64,000 nt of DNA from Ceratodon purpureus (GCA_014871385.1 CM026426.1:108086070-108150069); one strand, 5' to 3'. Numbered from the stretch's first letter, positions 32,968 to 44,435 are shown. The notes: a model not told the origin generated them from the sequence alone. Numbers and translations: made by a program.

Positions 32968-33492
32968 TTACTCTCTGTACGAATGTAGAGGCTCCGCGTT
33001 CGTAAGAACAAACTCGTGAATCCACGCCCTTAGATCTGATGTCAGGAGTCTGTATCGACCTGTACCCTCCACGGACTCACTCTTTGCCGCAACTTCTTTA
33101 TGGTCGTCCCTGATCCTCCTGCGCGTTAGCTCACAGTCCTGCATGTACTCCGTGCAGAATCCAAGAGTTTCCTCTATTATGTACCCCCGTGCCATGGATC
33201 CCTCGGGCTGCGCTTGTTGCCTAACGTAGCCCTTCAATCTCTTCAACTATCGCTCAATTGGATACATCCATCGGGTGTGTACAGGACCGCATATATCCAA
33301 CTGCTGCACAAGGTGGATGAGGAGGTGCGACATTATATTGAAAAATGACGGGGGGAAAACCTTCTTAAGCATGCATAGTGTCTCAGCTGTGTACTCCAGT
33401 AATTGTTGCGTGGACGATGGATCTATAGACTTAGCGCACAGTCATACAAACACTCGGTTGAGCCGCAATATTGCCACCCGCGTATCCCTGTC
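32968..33492 (-). pseudogene. CACTA transposase, DUF4218 region with in-frame stops
   Basis: In the same frame as the TNP2 end, the peptide runs TRVAILRLNRVFV, KSIDPSSTQQLLEYTAETLC, VFPPSFFNIMSHLLIHL, GPVHTRWMYPIER and GSMARGYIIEETLGFCTEYM, a typical DUF4218 block. Stops interrupt it at 33493-33495 (TAG), 33442-33444 (TGA, where Arg is expected) and 33247-33249 (TAG, where Tyr is common). The frame is otherwise intact, so decay is by point changes. Confidence 0.75.
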
Positions 33493-35239
33493 CTAGAGAG
33501 TGCGCAGGCACAGAGGGAGCAACTGCTGCATCATGACATGGTAGTCATGAGATTTCAGTCCCTTTAAGTCCCCATCCAACGCAATGCACTTCGCAAGTTG
33601 TCCAGCATAGTTTGTAGGAGTCTTCAAATTCCGGATAATGTCCAGAAATGTCCCCTTCTCCTCTTTGGATAGTACATACGGAGCTGCTGGGAGTACAACA
33701 GATCCAGGTTTCCTTCCAGGAAGCGGGTGCAGATGTGCTCGAATATTGGCCTCCTCCAAGTCGAGCCTGGCTTTTAAAGTGTCGCGGTCTCCCCAAATCG
33801 TTTTGATTATGTTCTCGCAAATGTTTTTTTCGCAGTGCATTGGATCCAAAACATGTCTAATGAGGAGGTTCTGCCAATAATTCCAGACATAGCATTCCAG
33901 CATCAGTTTTGCTCACCGTCATTAGCATGGAATCTACTGTTGCAATTTAGAAGATATAGGACCCTTTTCACTTTTCTACCTAAATTCAGTGATGGAGATA
34001 AGAATTAGCACTCTTCACAGTCAAGCTGATCATCTAGAACTTACTAGAATCAGTCAACTATTCCTGAATACATTACTTGAACCAGAAATTTCACTATTCA
34101 CATCAACATTATCATCAAATCGAGTTCCCCATTTCTGTCAACGTTACTTGGAGTACTTACTAGAACCAGAATTTGCACTATTCACGGTCATCCTTCAAGA
34201 GAGGCAGTAAGTAGAGTCATTCATATATTTCTGAAAGTAGATAATGGAGCCAGAGAATGCATTTAGCTAGTACCTGCCAATATGGAAGCATGTACAGAGC
34301 TGAGAGTCGCTTGACTCCGGTACGGAGAATGGGGTCGCCCTCTCCAGCACCTATTCTTCCCTGTGATTCTTGTAGGAAGGATATTCTCTCCTGTGCAAAG
34401 CCTTTGATGTTTGATCCTGTGAGAGTTTGGGGGGCGGCCGGTACTCCTGTTGACCATCAAACGCTTGTCTGAGCCTACGATAGGGATGCGACCTACTGAG
34501 ATACCGACGGTGACCTAAATATACATTCTTCCCTAAGGCCCGTGACCGCCGCGTAGTAACTTCTGGCCCACACTCCGTACACGCTCTATATACCCTTTTG
34601 TGACTTGACTAGACGTTAGTCCGTACGCAGGGAAGTGGTGAATGCACCAGAGAAGTAGAAAGCGCAATTTAAAATGATGTCTAGGGGGCTCTGAAGACAC
34701 ATCTATTGCTGGAAGCCCTTCCCAGAGTTCCAAGAGCTCTTCAATTAGCAGAGCAAGGTACACGTCGATGTTCTCCGAGGTCACACTCTCCTTCCCTGGG
34801 ATTAGCAAAGAAAGCATGATAAAAAAGGGCTTCGACACTAGCCATGCAGACAAATTATAGTTCAGCAGAAGAACCGGCCATGTCGAGTGACTGAGCGACT
34901 GGTTTCCAAATGGGTTCACTCCATCCAGAGCCATCCAAGGCGGATGTTTCTGGGCTCCGCTGTGAAGTCGGCAACCAGTGATTCAATGTGCTTCCAAGCC
35001 TTCGAATCCGGGACGCAATCCGCATTACTTCCCTCCTTCACCCGATTGGCATGCCACTTATTAAGTTCTGCCACTTTCTTACATCGGTACATGCGCTTTA
35101 GACGGGGAATTAATGGAAAATGGCATAGAATTTTGGAGGGGGTTTGGCTGGACTGCGACTTGTATCTCGGGCATTGAACTTTGGACAGCTCTCCGCACCC
35201 TGCAGCTCCTTCCTGAACAGGCAGCATCCATTGCGGCAT
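33493..35239 (-). pseudogene. CACTA transposase, TNP2 core
   Basis: Minus-strand segments read in order: KILCHFPLIPRLKRMYRCKK and RNIRLGWLWME (35239-34916); then in an overlapping frame MALDGVNPFGNQSLSHSTWP, LSAWLVSKPFFIMLSLLIPG and IDVYLALLIEEL (34934-34533); then the GHRRYLS/FDGQ-type segment around 34500-34263; and finally IRHVLDPMHCEKNICENIIK, LHPLPGRKPG and GLKSHDYHVMMQQLLPL (33903-33493). These are hallmark blocks of the TNP2 family. The switch of frame at about 34920, inside WME/MALDGVNPFG, is a frameshift rather than an intron. The gap 34262-33904 may be an intron or divergent sequence. Confidence 0.8.
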
Positions 35240-35253
35240 GCATGTATGATATT

Positions 35254-36007
35254 TTAAGACAGTCCTAGCTTCCCCACATTCTTTTGGGCTTTATAGTGAG
35301 AACCGGGTAAGTAATTGTCGCTTGGAAGTAGAATCCGCAGGAATTGCAATAATTCGGTAACAAATGCATTCAATTCTCCAAAGACCGCAAAACAGTTGAG
35401 TAGCAGAAGAGTAGAAACCAACCGAGATGTTGTAGCACCTTCAAAAAGAGGAGTTTTGGCATGCTCCTGTAACTCATCCATTACATCCCCAGTGTGGTCC
35501 CCTTCCAGCCATGGGATTTTGTCGTCTTCTTCCTCGCCATCTGTTGGATTACAATCTGGGGGGTCATCCTCCTCGAGGTTATCATACCTAGACATGCACT
35601 CCATGATCATTCTTATGGCGTCCATGCCTCCATTGTTGTTGTCAAGCTCAGGAGGACTTTCCCTGACTTCTTCTTCAACAAAGCCATTTTCTGCATCTGC
35701 GAGATCGCCTGAGCAAAGCAAACGCATGAAGTTATTCACTGGAAGTATTTCCGCACTAGACATGAAATTACTAGTTGATTACGTCACGCAATTCAGAGCA
35801 TACCGGAATAGGCTTAGTGAATTAAGGATCTTTTCCAAACGTCCTAAGATGCTTCCGAATGGTTGCCCTGTTGATGCAGCGACCTCCCATGCAATTTTTG
35901 CATGGGCAAGGGTAACTTGTTAACCCTAGCCTATCTGCTTCACGCTCTTCCAAATCCCAGAGGTGGAGCTCGCTTGCCTCCATTGCCACCGAGGCCTGGT
36001 CCTGCAA
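35254..36007 (-). CDS. CACTA transposase N-terminus (transposase-associated domain)
   Basis: The first segment (36007-35822) has YPCPCKNCMGGRCINRATIR and KHLRTFGKDP, the Cys/His pattern of the transposase-associated domain. The second (35763-35254) is an acidic region (EEDDPPDCNPTDGEEEDD) followed by TPLFEGATTSRLVSTLLLLN and LLPSDNYLPGSHYKAQKNVG, which normally precedes the TNP2 block. The short gap between them may be an intron. It leads directly into the TNP2 core. Confidence 0.75.
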
Positions 36008-36287
36008 ATTCGTGAATCCATGCTCTTAGCTCCGTGACACTAGGGTCAGTATGGACCTCTTCAAGCTCTATGACTGCACTTTGTCACATTAAACAAACAA
36101 CTGTCTATTGAATATCGCTATGTAATTAAGTTCTGTGACTAGTTGTCGTCACGTGAACCAGAATTATGACTCCAATAATCATGATTCCCATCCTGAAAAT
36201 TGAGCCTTACGAATGTTCCATTTCTGCTTTTCTAAGAGTCTTACAGGATGCAATTCACATACCTGCAAGATAACTACCCCACATACT

Positions 36288-37017
36288 TGGGGGGAAGCAC
36301 AATAAAGTGGACCACAAAAGTGCTTAGCTCATTGTCAATTTCAGCCCGTTGTGTAAACACGCAAGAAAGTGGCATCTAAAACTTCTTGATGGGAAATTAA
36401 GTTTGGGATACGGAAAGTGGACTTGATGTACTACAACTTCCAAAATTTGCGTTCGTAGTTGTTGAGTTGAGACACCTCTATGAACACCACAAAGTTGAAC
36501 AAAGTGAATGTAGTCATTTGGAATAGTGACCGTATTACATTGTAGTTTTGACAGAAATCACTTTTGACTTTGCGGGGCCCTTCGTTTGTACATTACGCTT
36601 GTAGAAATGATCACGGTGGCCATGTTTGCAATCCTAGATTGGCGAGAAGTATTTCTGGGACGTTTTTAAAACACTGTTTTTGGTGAAACTTTTTGTGAGG
36701 TTTTTTTCACCAAACATTGTTTTTAAAATTGGAAAAATCATCTTCTAAAGACAATAGAGGGCCCCAAATGAAGAAATTAAGACTTTGGAAAAGTTCATTT
36801 TCATGATTTAGAACTACCGGTCAAATTAAGTTTCAATTGAAGATGTTTTTTTTATGGAGATACATGAAAGATACCTTATGACACCTTAAAAAGTGACTAA
36901 AATGCTCAAAAACTACACCAAAATGCGCTTTGAGCTATAAAAAACAGCACACTTCATATTCACTTCCTAGTGATCACATATTGCACTTGGTAGTCCACTT
37001 TATTGTGCTTCCCCCCA
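36288..37017. mobile_element. MITE copy 1 (TGGGGGGAAGCAC family)
   Basis: Terminal inverted repeats begin TGGGGGGAAGCACAATAAAG on the left and end with its complement on the right (about 27 of 30 bases match). A second copy in the opposite orientation lies at 62445-63185; about 260 bases at one end are closely similar, including TTTTTGAGCATTTTAGTCAC. No coding capacity and no clear target duplication were found, so the superfamily is open. Confidence 0.85.
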
Positions 37018-37682
37018 CCTTTCTGTGCTTCTTTTTGGTTGATTATTTGTGGTGAACAAATACCAAGTGCCTTTATTGCTCTCATTTTAAATTCAGCATG
37101 ACAATATCTCCTGCTCTAAAATTGAGTCGATGTGGCAAATGCGTCCGCTGGCAAATAAGGTCGCAAACAGGAGCAGGTTAAGTCCAGACTATTTCACAGG
37201 ACCTCAAGGTCGCAACAAACTTTGCCTCAGGTTTAAATATTGGGAAAAATAAGAAATAGAAATAGATTAGCAGGGGACCAAGCCATGTTGTGACATTAGG
37301 GTCATTGAAGTTTCAGATGTCAACTTCACATACGTACAAGCATTAGTATCTGAAATCTAAGGGCTGTACACATCAATGTCAACTATCATGGGCAGATTCA
37401 TTACCTGTTATAGGTCTCTACGATGGCAGCCCCTGTTATTACCTTCTCAAGATAGTTCAGTACGCTTCACATGATACCAATGACGTCAATTTTTAATTGC
37501 ACTCCTTATACAATCACCTCCACAGCATGCATTCAAAATCTACTTTGTGAGTATAAGATCTGCACCACTTTGTGCAATCCACATCCTGTAGCTCTAGGTT
37601 TTTCAACAGGCACTAGATCTACATTGGAAGATAAGTTACCTCCGAGTTTTCATACTGGAGATGGTACGCTACTAGCATACTC
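37018..37682. other. spacer right of MITE copy 1
   Basis: No gene seen apart from the possible 5' part of the ORF at 37683. Confidence 0.3.
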
Positions 37683-38258
37683 TTGAACATTGCATCACTA
37701 AGACTTGCCTTAGTTCTCTTCTTCAATTTGTTGGGCGTTGTTACTCTTCTGCTGTCAAATCTCACTTCCTTGATCCAAGCTAATTATTGTAGAGAAGAAT
37801 CAGAGATGGACAAGGCATCCCTGTTTGGCTGGTTGTCTGAGGTCCACCTCCGGAAACAAACTCACAATGTTGTCCTCCCCAATGTTCCAGCACTTGCGAT
37901 GTATGTCCAATTTTCTAACGACAAGTGTTGGAATGATGTCTACTACGAGGAAGTTTTATCACTAGGCGATGCTTCAGGCCTGCATTTCGAAGAGTATTAT
38001 TGTCGCCACGTTGATACCTACATTCTTCGGGGAACACCTCCAGCACATCCGATTCTCATTGAAAGCGACACTGCTGAAGAGGATTCCACCAACAGCGGTG
38101 AGTCTTGCCCATGGTCCGTCTCCTACAATTCCGCGGATAATAAAGCCAGCAGCCAGGATTCGAGCCCAACATCCAACGGGGCAGCAAGCCTATCAGAGCT
38201 GATTCACGGTGCTAGCGCAGTGGCCACGCTAGTGCGGGAGCCGGCCCAGGTAACTTGA
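37683..38258 (+). CDS. unrecognised ORF, possible captured exon
   Basis: An open frame of 191 codons. The first ~40 residues are hydrophobic and may be intron: an acceptor TTATTGTAG ends near 37791, and a natural start MDKASLFGWLSEVHLRK follows at 37806. The peptide continues NVVLPNVPALAMYVQFSNDK, CWNDVYYEEVL and an acidic Ser-rich tail, and ends at a CCCAG/GTAACT donor near 38250. No family is recognised. It lies in the right part of the CACTA region on the strand opposite to the transposase, so it may be a captured host exon or a second element gene. Confidence 0.4.
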   Translation: MNIASLRLALVLFFNLLGVVTLLLSNLTSLIQANYCREESEMDKASLFGWLSEVHLRKQTHNVVLPNVPALAMYVQFSNDKCWNDVYYEEVLSLGDASGLHFEEYYCRHVDTYILRGTPPAHPILIESDTAEEDSTNSGESCPWSVSYNSADNKASSQDSSPTSNGAASLSELIHGASAVATLVREPAQVT

Positions 38259-39359
38259 CTCATCTCCATGGGTGAGGTTCCAGCCTCCTGAAGAAGTCGG
38301 CAAATCAACATGTTAGCAAAACGAATCCGGCTTTGCTTTTTTTTTTTCTGTAGCCTCCATCTTTGTGTCAATGTTATAGTTCCTCCGTTCCTATCTCATT
38401 TTATTCTAGCGTTTGTGAACATAGAATTAGAGAGAGAGGATAAAGGCCTGCAAAATTTGTGCACACACATGGGATAACATTGATAGACAGCCATTTCTAA
38501 GTTGCAGCTGAAGTATGCCCTGTTAGTTTCTCCGAGCGTTTTGAGTTTCAGCTGAACTATGCCCTATTAGTTCCATTAATATATCAATAACTAAATATTA
38601 GGAAATATAGATGTCATGGACTAAGCAATATTTTGTGAACTGCTAACGAGACTACCGATTATTGACTCATCTATCAGTAAAAATCGAATGTTCTTTGTTT
38701 TACAATGTTGTGATCCAGTGTGAAGACATTCCCAAATTGTACATTCATGACACAGCTTAGGACATCTAAGTAGTAAATCAATTTTGGGTACTTGATGTTG
38801 CTTACTGTGGCAGAATTGACGAGTTTGCAGCAGTATTTGATGTAATGAAATTGGACACCAGTACCTTGTAATGCAGGAAAATCATGAAAGAATTGATCAG
38901 GAAACATAGCACTGTTTGATAAGACAGATCACTCTTCCAAGCCAGACAAGGGTTGCCAAGTCAGAACATTTTATGTTCATGTACATAATGCTTCCTGATT
39001 CCCATAACTTTGAATGCTTCATGCTAAGTCACGAATTCGTTAAAATCAGAAGGTTTCTCCGTTTTCACTTATAGATATTCCAAGTCTGCGAAAATGTTTA
39101 ATGTACTAGGGATAGGTCCACGTATATGACGCTTTCGCAAATACCTGTGACAAACAGCAGTGGAGGCCATTACAAACCTAAGATCGCCAAATACATGAGT
39201 ACAATCCCCCACTTGGGAACCTCAGTTGCTCATAAGTAAGGAACTCACAAACCAAATAAATTCAGTGGTGGTGTGCTGAACGTCGCAGGCAGTGCTCGCC
39301 CTGGAGACAATTTGCTAATATATCTGAAGCACAAAGAACAAGTCACATGATTATTAGAG
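38259..39359. other. spacer without recognised gene
   Basis: Contains a T-run near 38337 and a local repeat of the AGCTGAA(C/G)TATGCCCT type near 38508 and 38550. No gene is convincing. Confidence 0.4.
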
Positions 39360-39880
39360 ATGTATTAGTCACCACTCCGCATGATCATCCTAATGTAAAA
39401 TGGAAATCCTTGAGTACGCACACTAGTGAAGACACATTCCAGTCACTGGCGTACGTTTAAATTAGACTACGGACAGTCAAGTTCTAGTCACAGAAACACC
39501 GACTGGAGATTGAAATTCGACTAACGATAGTGAAAGAAACAACTAAAAAAAAAGCTCTACGTAGTCATCAGATGATATGGGTGACTATGTATAGTAAAAT
39601 ATATATGACTCTAAAGAGTCTTATTATCTGAAGTCTATGTATGACGCAATCGAGTCACAACCACATAACTATGTGTAGTGATATAACCATCAGTCACATC
39701 ACTGACACCTCACTACAATTAGTCATGTCCATTTCGTGATTTCAGCATTGAAGGCTATGTATAGTCACCACCATATGACTCTACATAGTAATACTACTTG
39801 AAGTAAATGACTTGAAATAGTCATTAGCACAGTACTATGTGTAGTGATAAAATCGTTGATATTTTGAGGAATGACTTACT
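39360..39880. repeat. right subterminal array of AGTCAT/ATGACT motifs
   Basis: Dense AGTCAC, AGTCAT, ATGACT and TATGTATAGT words; ACTATGTGTAGTGAT occurs twice (39668-39682 and 39835-39848), and CACTACAATTAGTCATG starts at 39711. It matches the left array in motif and is the likely right subterminal region of the CACTA element. Confidence 0.55.
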
Positions 39881-40077
39881 ACGCTCATTACGAATCCGTG
39901 AAATGAATGCATACCAGATTTTGGCGGTGTCGAATCGAAGTGGGGACGCAACGGCGAATTGAAGTGGGGAAGTAATTGATGTGATGGTGGCGGCGGGACA
40001 TAACAGTTTGCAGAGATGACCACGGATTAGAAGCTCCGATTGTTCGATTCCACGTCGAGCACCTCCTCTACGCTGCG

Positions 40078-40383
40078 ATGGAGTTGCGATCCCGAAAACG
40101 AGCGCCTTCAGGCGGTAAAGATACAAGCAGCTCCTCCGACACAGGCGGCACGGGGAGCTCTAAAGATCAGAGTTCGGAGAAAGAAATTGGAGGGGAGGAG
40201 GACGCCGAAGTCCCGGATTACGAGAGGCAACGTCAGGAAAACATCAGGAAGAACTCCCTGAAGCTAGTGGAGCTGGGAATTCAGATGCTGGCAGGGGCTT
40301 TGAAATCTTCAACAGTCGCAAGTGAAGCCGCCGGACGTCATCCTGACATCAGTCCTAATTTTTACCTCAAAAAACAAACGTAA
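40078..40383 (+). CDS. small ORF with a plant 'YExxRxxNIxxN' helix
   Basis: 101 codons from ATG, with a Ser/Thr/Gly/Asp-rich first half (KDTSSSSDTGGTGSS) and an acidic link. The helix DYERQRQENIRKNSLKLVEL follows, then GIQMLAGALKS. A helix of the type 'YExxRxxNIxxNxxxLxxLGI' recurs in plant transposon-linked proteins and in fragments of plant nuclear proteins; I know no function for it. It begins just outside the right AGTCAT array, so it could be a gene of the element's edge or the first exon of a host gene. The stop comes straight after the helix region. Confidence 0.45.
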   Translation: MELRSRKRAPSGGKDTSSSSDTGGTGSSKDQSSEKEIGGEEDAEVPDYERQRQENIRKNSLKLVELGIQMLAGALKSSTVASEAAGRHPDISPNFYLKKQT

Positions 40384-40565
40384 GAAGTTTTTACCACTGA
40401 TAACCCAAAATTCCACGGAATTACACTCTTTTACTAAAAAAAAGTAACAAAACCATGCCTTTTTTAGTATTTTCCACGGTTATAGGGTCTACTTCACTTT
40501 TGATAATTTGGCTAAAAGTCAATTCTCTGCTCTCCACTCTGTGCTCTCTGCTCTCCGCTCTCCGC

Positions 40566-41833
40566 TCACATGCTAACTTTCCCCCCTCTTCCAACATGTC
40601 TTCCTCCTTGGCTGGCCACCGTGCCGAACTCCTCAAAGAAGGCATCGGACTGTACTGCTTTATTGTCGGGTAGGATTGTCTCGTCCAGTCCCCTCTCTTT
40701 CGCTCCCCCCGTCGATCGGCCCCTTTTATTCTTTCCCGACTGGGTGCCGAGATCGATCTGTGGAATCATTGCTACTAGTGCCACTTCCAGATTTGACAAG
40801 AGGTCCTTGCTCTCCTCCTCCCACAGTTGTGTTGGGTCTCTCAAGTCAGCATTCTCCACTAAAACTGGCTTGGTGGTGCTGAATTTGGTGGCGGCATGTT
40901 CTCCTTGTCGTTCATGATGGACGCGGAAGCTGCTCCCTCCACCGATCGCATTTGCCACATGTACGTCGGCAAGCTGCTTAGGGGCTGTCTCGCGCCCTGA
41001 TTTGCCACGTCCGCTAGCGGCATAGGTGGACCTATTTTGTAGACTGCCTCCTCACTCGGTGGAACAAATGCGTTTTCCTCGGCAGCGTATTGTTTCTTCG
41101 AGAGCCTCTTCGCTGCTACCTTCGATGCTGGACCTCGCAATAGCAGCCGCTCCGCTGCTGCTGCTCTGCTCAATTCCTTCTGGGACTGTTGCTTTGTCAT
41201 GTTGCACTTCTGGCCAGATCTTGTAAATGATTGCGTCAATGTGCTTGGGGAAGGGCCGCCGGTAAGTCCACCCGAGGATCTTAGACACTTAAGCTCTAAA
41301 ATTGTAACGCCATTCTCTTCTCTGCGGGACAGCTGAGAGGGGATAACTCTATGTTGTTGGTGGTAGGGCTCTCAAATAATCCTCGCTCAAACAAGATAGA
41401 GCCTTTGCTCTCTGAGCCCATGATGCCTTTTGAGTCACTAACCACTCATCCAACACCTCAGCCGCTAGCTCTAAGTGATCAGGAAAATTTGCCGGAGAGA
41501 AGACATCGGCAGATATTATATGAGATCTTTTCATGCTTCTGGCGGGCGAGGGAATTGGAATTCAAATGTGAAAAGTACACAAACTGTGCTAGAACACTTA
41601 TACACATACATGGCGATAAAGAGGCAGTCTAAGCTTGTACAACCACCGTTTGGTACACCCTTCCGCCTTTCCAACCTCTCCAAATAATCATTGTCGGGAA
41701 AGGCTGTCGATTTCTTGGAGTGCAGACAGCTCGTAGACCACTCCGCCTTGCGCCGTGCGCTCTCACAATCTACGTGGCCAATGGCCAACCGTCCGCCCAA
41801 AGAGTGACCTCCACTCTCTTCAATCGCATCCAA
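40566..41833 (-). pseudogene. minus-strand open segments of an unknown, broken gene
   Basis: Several minus-strand frames follow each other: 41833-41531 (with SARRKAEWSTSCLHSKKSTA), 41534-41349 (HLELAAEVLDEWLVTQKASW), 41288-40859 in two overlapping frames (GWTYRRPFPKHIDAIIYKIW, then KELSRAAAAERLLLRGPASK) and 40958-40566 (DLLSNLEVALVAMIPQIDLG). They look like pieces of one protein split by frameshifts or short introns. I recognise no domain and the order is only suggestive. The plus-strand frames here look like shadows. Confidence 0.35.
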
Positions 41834-41879
41834 CTGGTCCTTCTTGAAGGACTACGAAATCCTTAGAAGTGCATAAGAA

Positions 41880-42665
41880 CGATTCTACTCTACCAATTTC
41901 AAAGTCAGAATGTGCGGGAATGCTCAAAGTCGGCGGATCCTATGCCAGTCCCTCTTAAAGTACAGGTGAAGCACAGAAGTCCCACTCGACGGACATCTTG
42001 GCGCAGTAACAAGAGGTTTTAAAATACTTGTGGAAGCTTCTAGAAGTTATTGTTTCAAGTGTCATTTCATGGTGTAACTTTACCTAAGTTTAAAAAACTT
42101 ATGTTTGATTAATCTCTAAAGCTCTTCACAAGTGCTTTTAATTTGTAGCACTACTTCAAATGACTTTTTAAGAAGAGAAAAAAATATTTTATTTATTTTA
42201 AAGATATCATTAAAGTGAATAGATTTGGAGTGGAATATTTAAAAGAAGCTCAATATGGTCATATTCTAATTAAACGGAGATGTAAAAAATTAGCGGACCT
42301 TTTTGTTGTATTATTAAACTTACTATTCTAGAAACTAATGATGTTCAAAATATCTTGTTGCATAGTTTTCCTTTTTTAATGGATGCAAGTTATAATTCCA
42401 ACTAATCACAAAAAAATCATACATTAATGATAGGAATTGGAATTTTGATGAATTTTTAAAGACTTCTCACTTCAAAATATTAGTCAAAGATTGAATAAGA
42501 TTTTTGAACTTTCAACTTTAAAAATAATTCATGATCATTATGATTTACATATTCCATTTTAGAATGTATTTCATCAAAGTTTTGGAAATCATATATTATA
42601 AAAAATCTAAGCGTGATTGAATACCCTCCGTCCTTTATGGGTCAAGATATGCTTTCATTTGTACA
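41880..42665. other. AT-rich spacer
   Basis: No gene. At 42625-42645 CCGTCCTTTATGGGTC resembles the inverted terminal repeat of the MITE that starts at 42670. Confidence 0.4.
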
Positions 42666-42669
42666 TTAA

Positions 42670-43505
42670 CCGCTAAAGGACGAAGGGGTATTTCCACAAT
42701 TTTTGAATCAAAACAGTGCCATACCTGCATCTTCGAATGTGAGACAGATTTGAGAAACACCATAAGCAATTTAAGCGTAAGATCTCTGAAAGTAGTAGGC
42801 TACCAATGTCTATACCAAATTTTGAGTTTGGAGAAGCAATGGATTGGAAGATAATAACATGTGAAGTTTGGAAGATTAGTGAATTTCTGAAATACAAACA
42901 GTGAGTTTCCGCGTCTGACAGAAAATTGCTACTTCAAAATTTCTAGAAACTTGGCAACTTCAGTTGATTCTCTTCTCTAGTATGTTAGGAACATGCACAA
43001 TTTATATTAGATTTTTCCTAATTACCAATTTGGAGAAAATGGGTTTGACATAAGTGTCACTCTGAAATTTGATTTTTTTCAACAAGGTATTGTTCTTGCA
43101 CTTTTTGGAAAATTTAGAAAGGTTTTGATAAATCCAAAACGGCAAAGCCATAAAGTAGTGGTCATACAAGCATTCCAAAAAACAAAGACGCTAAAAACTC
43201 AAATCTACTTGCATAGATCGTCATTTCAGAGCGCAATGTGCTCAAAGTATAGGGGAATGCAATGTTCAATCTAGTATACCAAATACAATGCTCAGACCAG
43301 TAAAAACGCCCTCACCACCCAACTTATTTATTTTTTCTAAAATGAGGGGTGCACTTTCTTAGTGAATTTTTAGCGTATCCTTATTGTCAACTTGATTCTA
43401 AAGAGGTTAAGAACAAGAATCACTCAAATCCGACCCTTCTAGAGCATTTTACAGTGCTTTCTATTTCTGGCGTAACTCAAAAGTAGTTGCTTCGTCCTTT
43501 AGGGG
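42670..43505. mobile_element. TTAA-flanked MITE
   Basis: The left end CCGCTAAAGGACGAAG and the complement of the right end CCCCTAAAGGACGAAG differ at one base. TTAA stands directly outside both ends (42666-42669 and 43506-43509). A TTAA duplication with ends beginning CC is the piggyBac pattern, but 16 bp is short evidence. The 836 bp interior is AT-rich and non-coding. Confidence 0.65.
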
Positions 43506-43509
43506 TTAA

Positions 43510-44335
43510 TTACTATAAATAATCCCAAGAATTTCAATTGAGAGACATATAAAAAAAGATTCTAAAAAAATGTGGTTTTTCCATAACTACTATAGGTGTC
43601 AATTCTTTATTATCAAAGGTATTTGTAATTGGAAGGATTGGGTTTCAATGAGTTTTTCCACCATGATTAAAATTGCTAGAGATAGAATGGATTAAATTGA
43701 AAATTAATCATACTATTTTCTCCTGAACCTGAGATTATATATTTTGCTTAAACTAGATATTCATTTGATGATGGGATTGGAGGATTAAAGTATGTATTCA
43801 AATTTTATAATGCATGTTAAAAAATGAGATTTTGGGTAGTGTTTGACTTTAAAGTCAAATTTTCAAAAATAAAAGGCAAGAAATATAGCAATGTCTCCAT
43901 GGATACGTCTTGATTATAATCTTTCATATTAAGAACATACTCACACATGATTATTGTGAAATTTATAAGAGAAAATGACTCACCAACATATGATTTAGGT
44001 CATAATTTGATACGTTCAAAATTTAAAGGAGTGGATACATTAGTCAAGATCATATTACACGCACTAATGAAAGATAAATAAGAGAAAACAATCAAAAAAT
44101 CAAATAATAAATAATAAACTCCCAAACACAAGAAATATTGCATAGTACATGAATCAGTATTTTAGTTATTCATTGTATTTTCAAGTACTTGCAATATTTT
44201 TAAGTTTTGTTCATAAGTATATATTTTGATAGTTGCACACCTCCAAATTGATTTATTTCCCCCAAAGATGGTGTGCAGATCTGAACTCCATAAATGAAGT
44301 TCCAATTCTTTGCGGATTCCATTTTTGACGTTGCA
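43510..44335. other. AT-rich spacer
   Basis: No gene or repeat structure seen. Confidence 0.5.
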
Positions 44336-44379
44336 GTGACCACGGACCACAGTTGGTCACCCAGGCAGGAAAGGGTTAA
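44336..44379. repeat. small hairpin followed by AAAGGG-TTAA
   Basis: GTGACCA (44336-44342) pairs with TGGTCAC (44354-44360), followed by CCAGGCAGGAAAGGG and TTAA (44376-44379). The layout recalls the hairpin and AAAGGG-TTAA end at 24619-24663. Confidence 0.3.
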
Positions 44380-44435
44380 TTTGACCGATACCACCTCATG
44401 ATTGAAAGTTGACTGCAAGCAGTACCCTATCTTCC

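Larger units (their letters stand above)
27963..39880 (-). mobile_element. CACTA (En/Spm) DNA transposon, left end seen, right end unresolved
   Basis: A CACTACAACAAATCG terminus starts at 27963. The transposase domains TNP2, DUF4218 and DUF4216 lie in order on the minus strand from 36.0 to 32.0 kb. Both flanks (28.0-31.8 kb and 39.36-39.88 kb) carry dense AGTCAT/ATGACT words, as expected for subterminal transposase-binding arrays. A TGTGTAGTG site occurs at 39838-39846 and another at 39672-39680; either could be the right end, but no matching 3 bp target duplication was found. The coding part is damaged. Other elements sit inside it (a MITE at 36288-37017). Confidence 0.6.
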
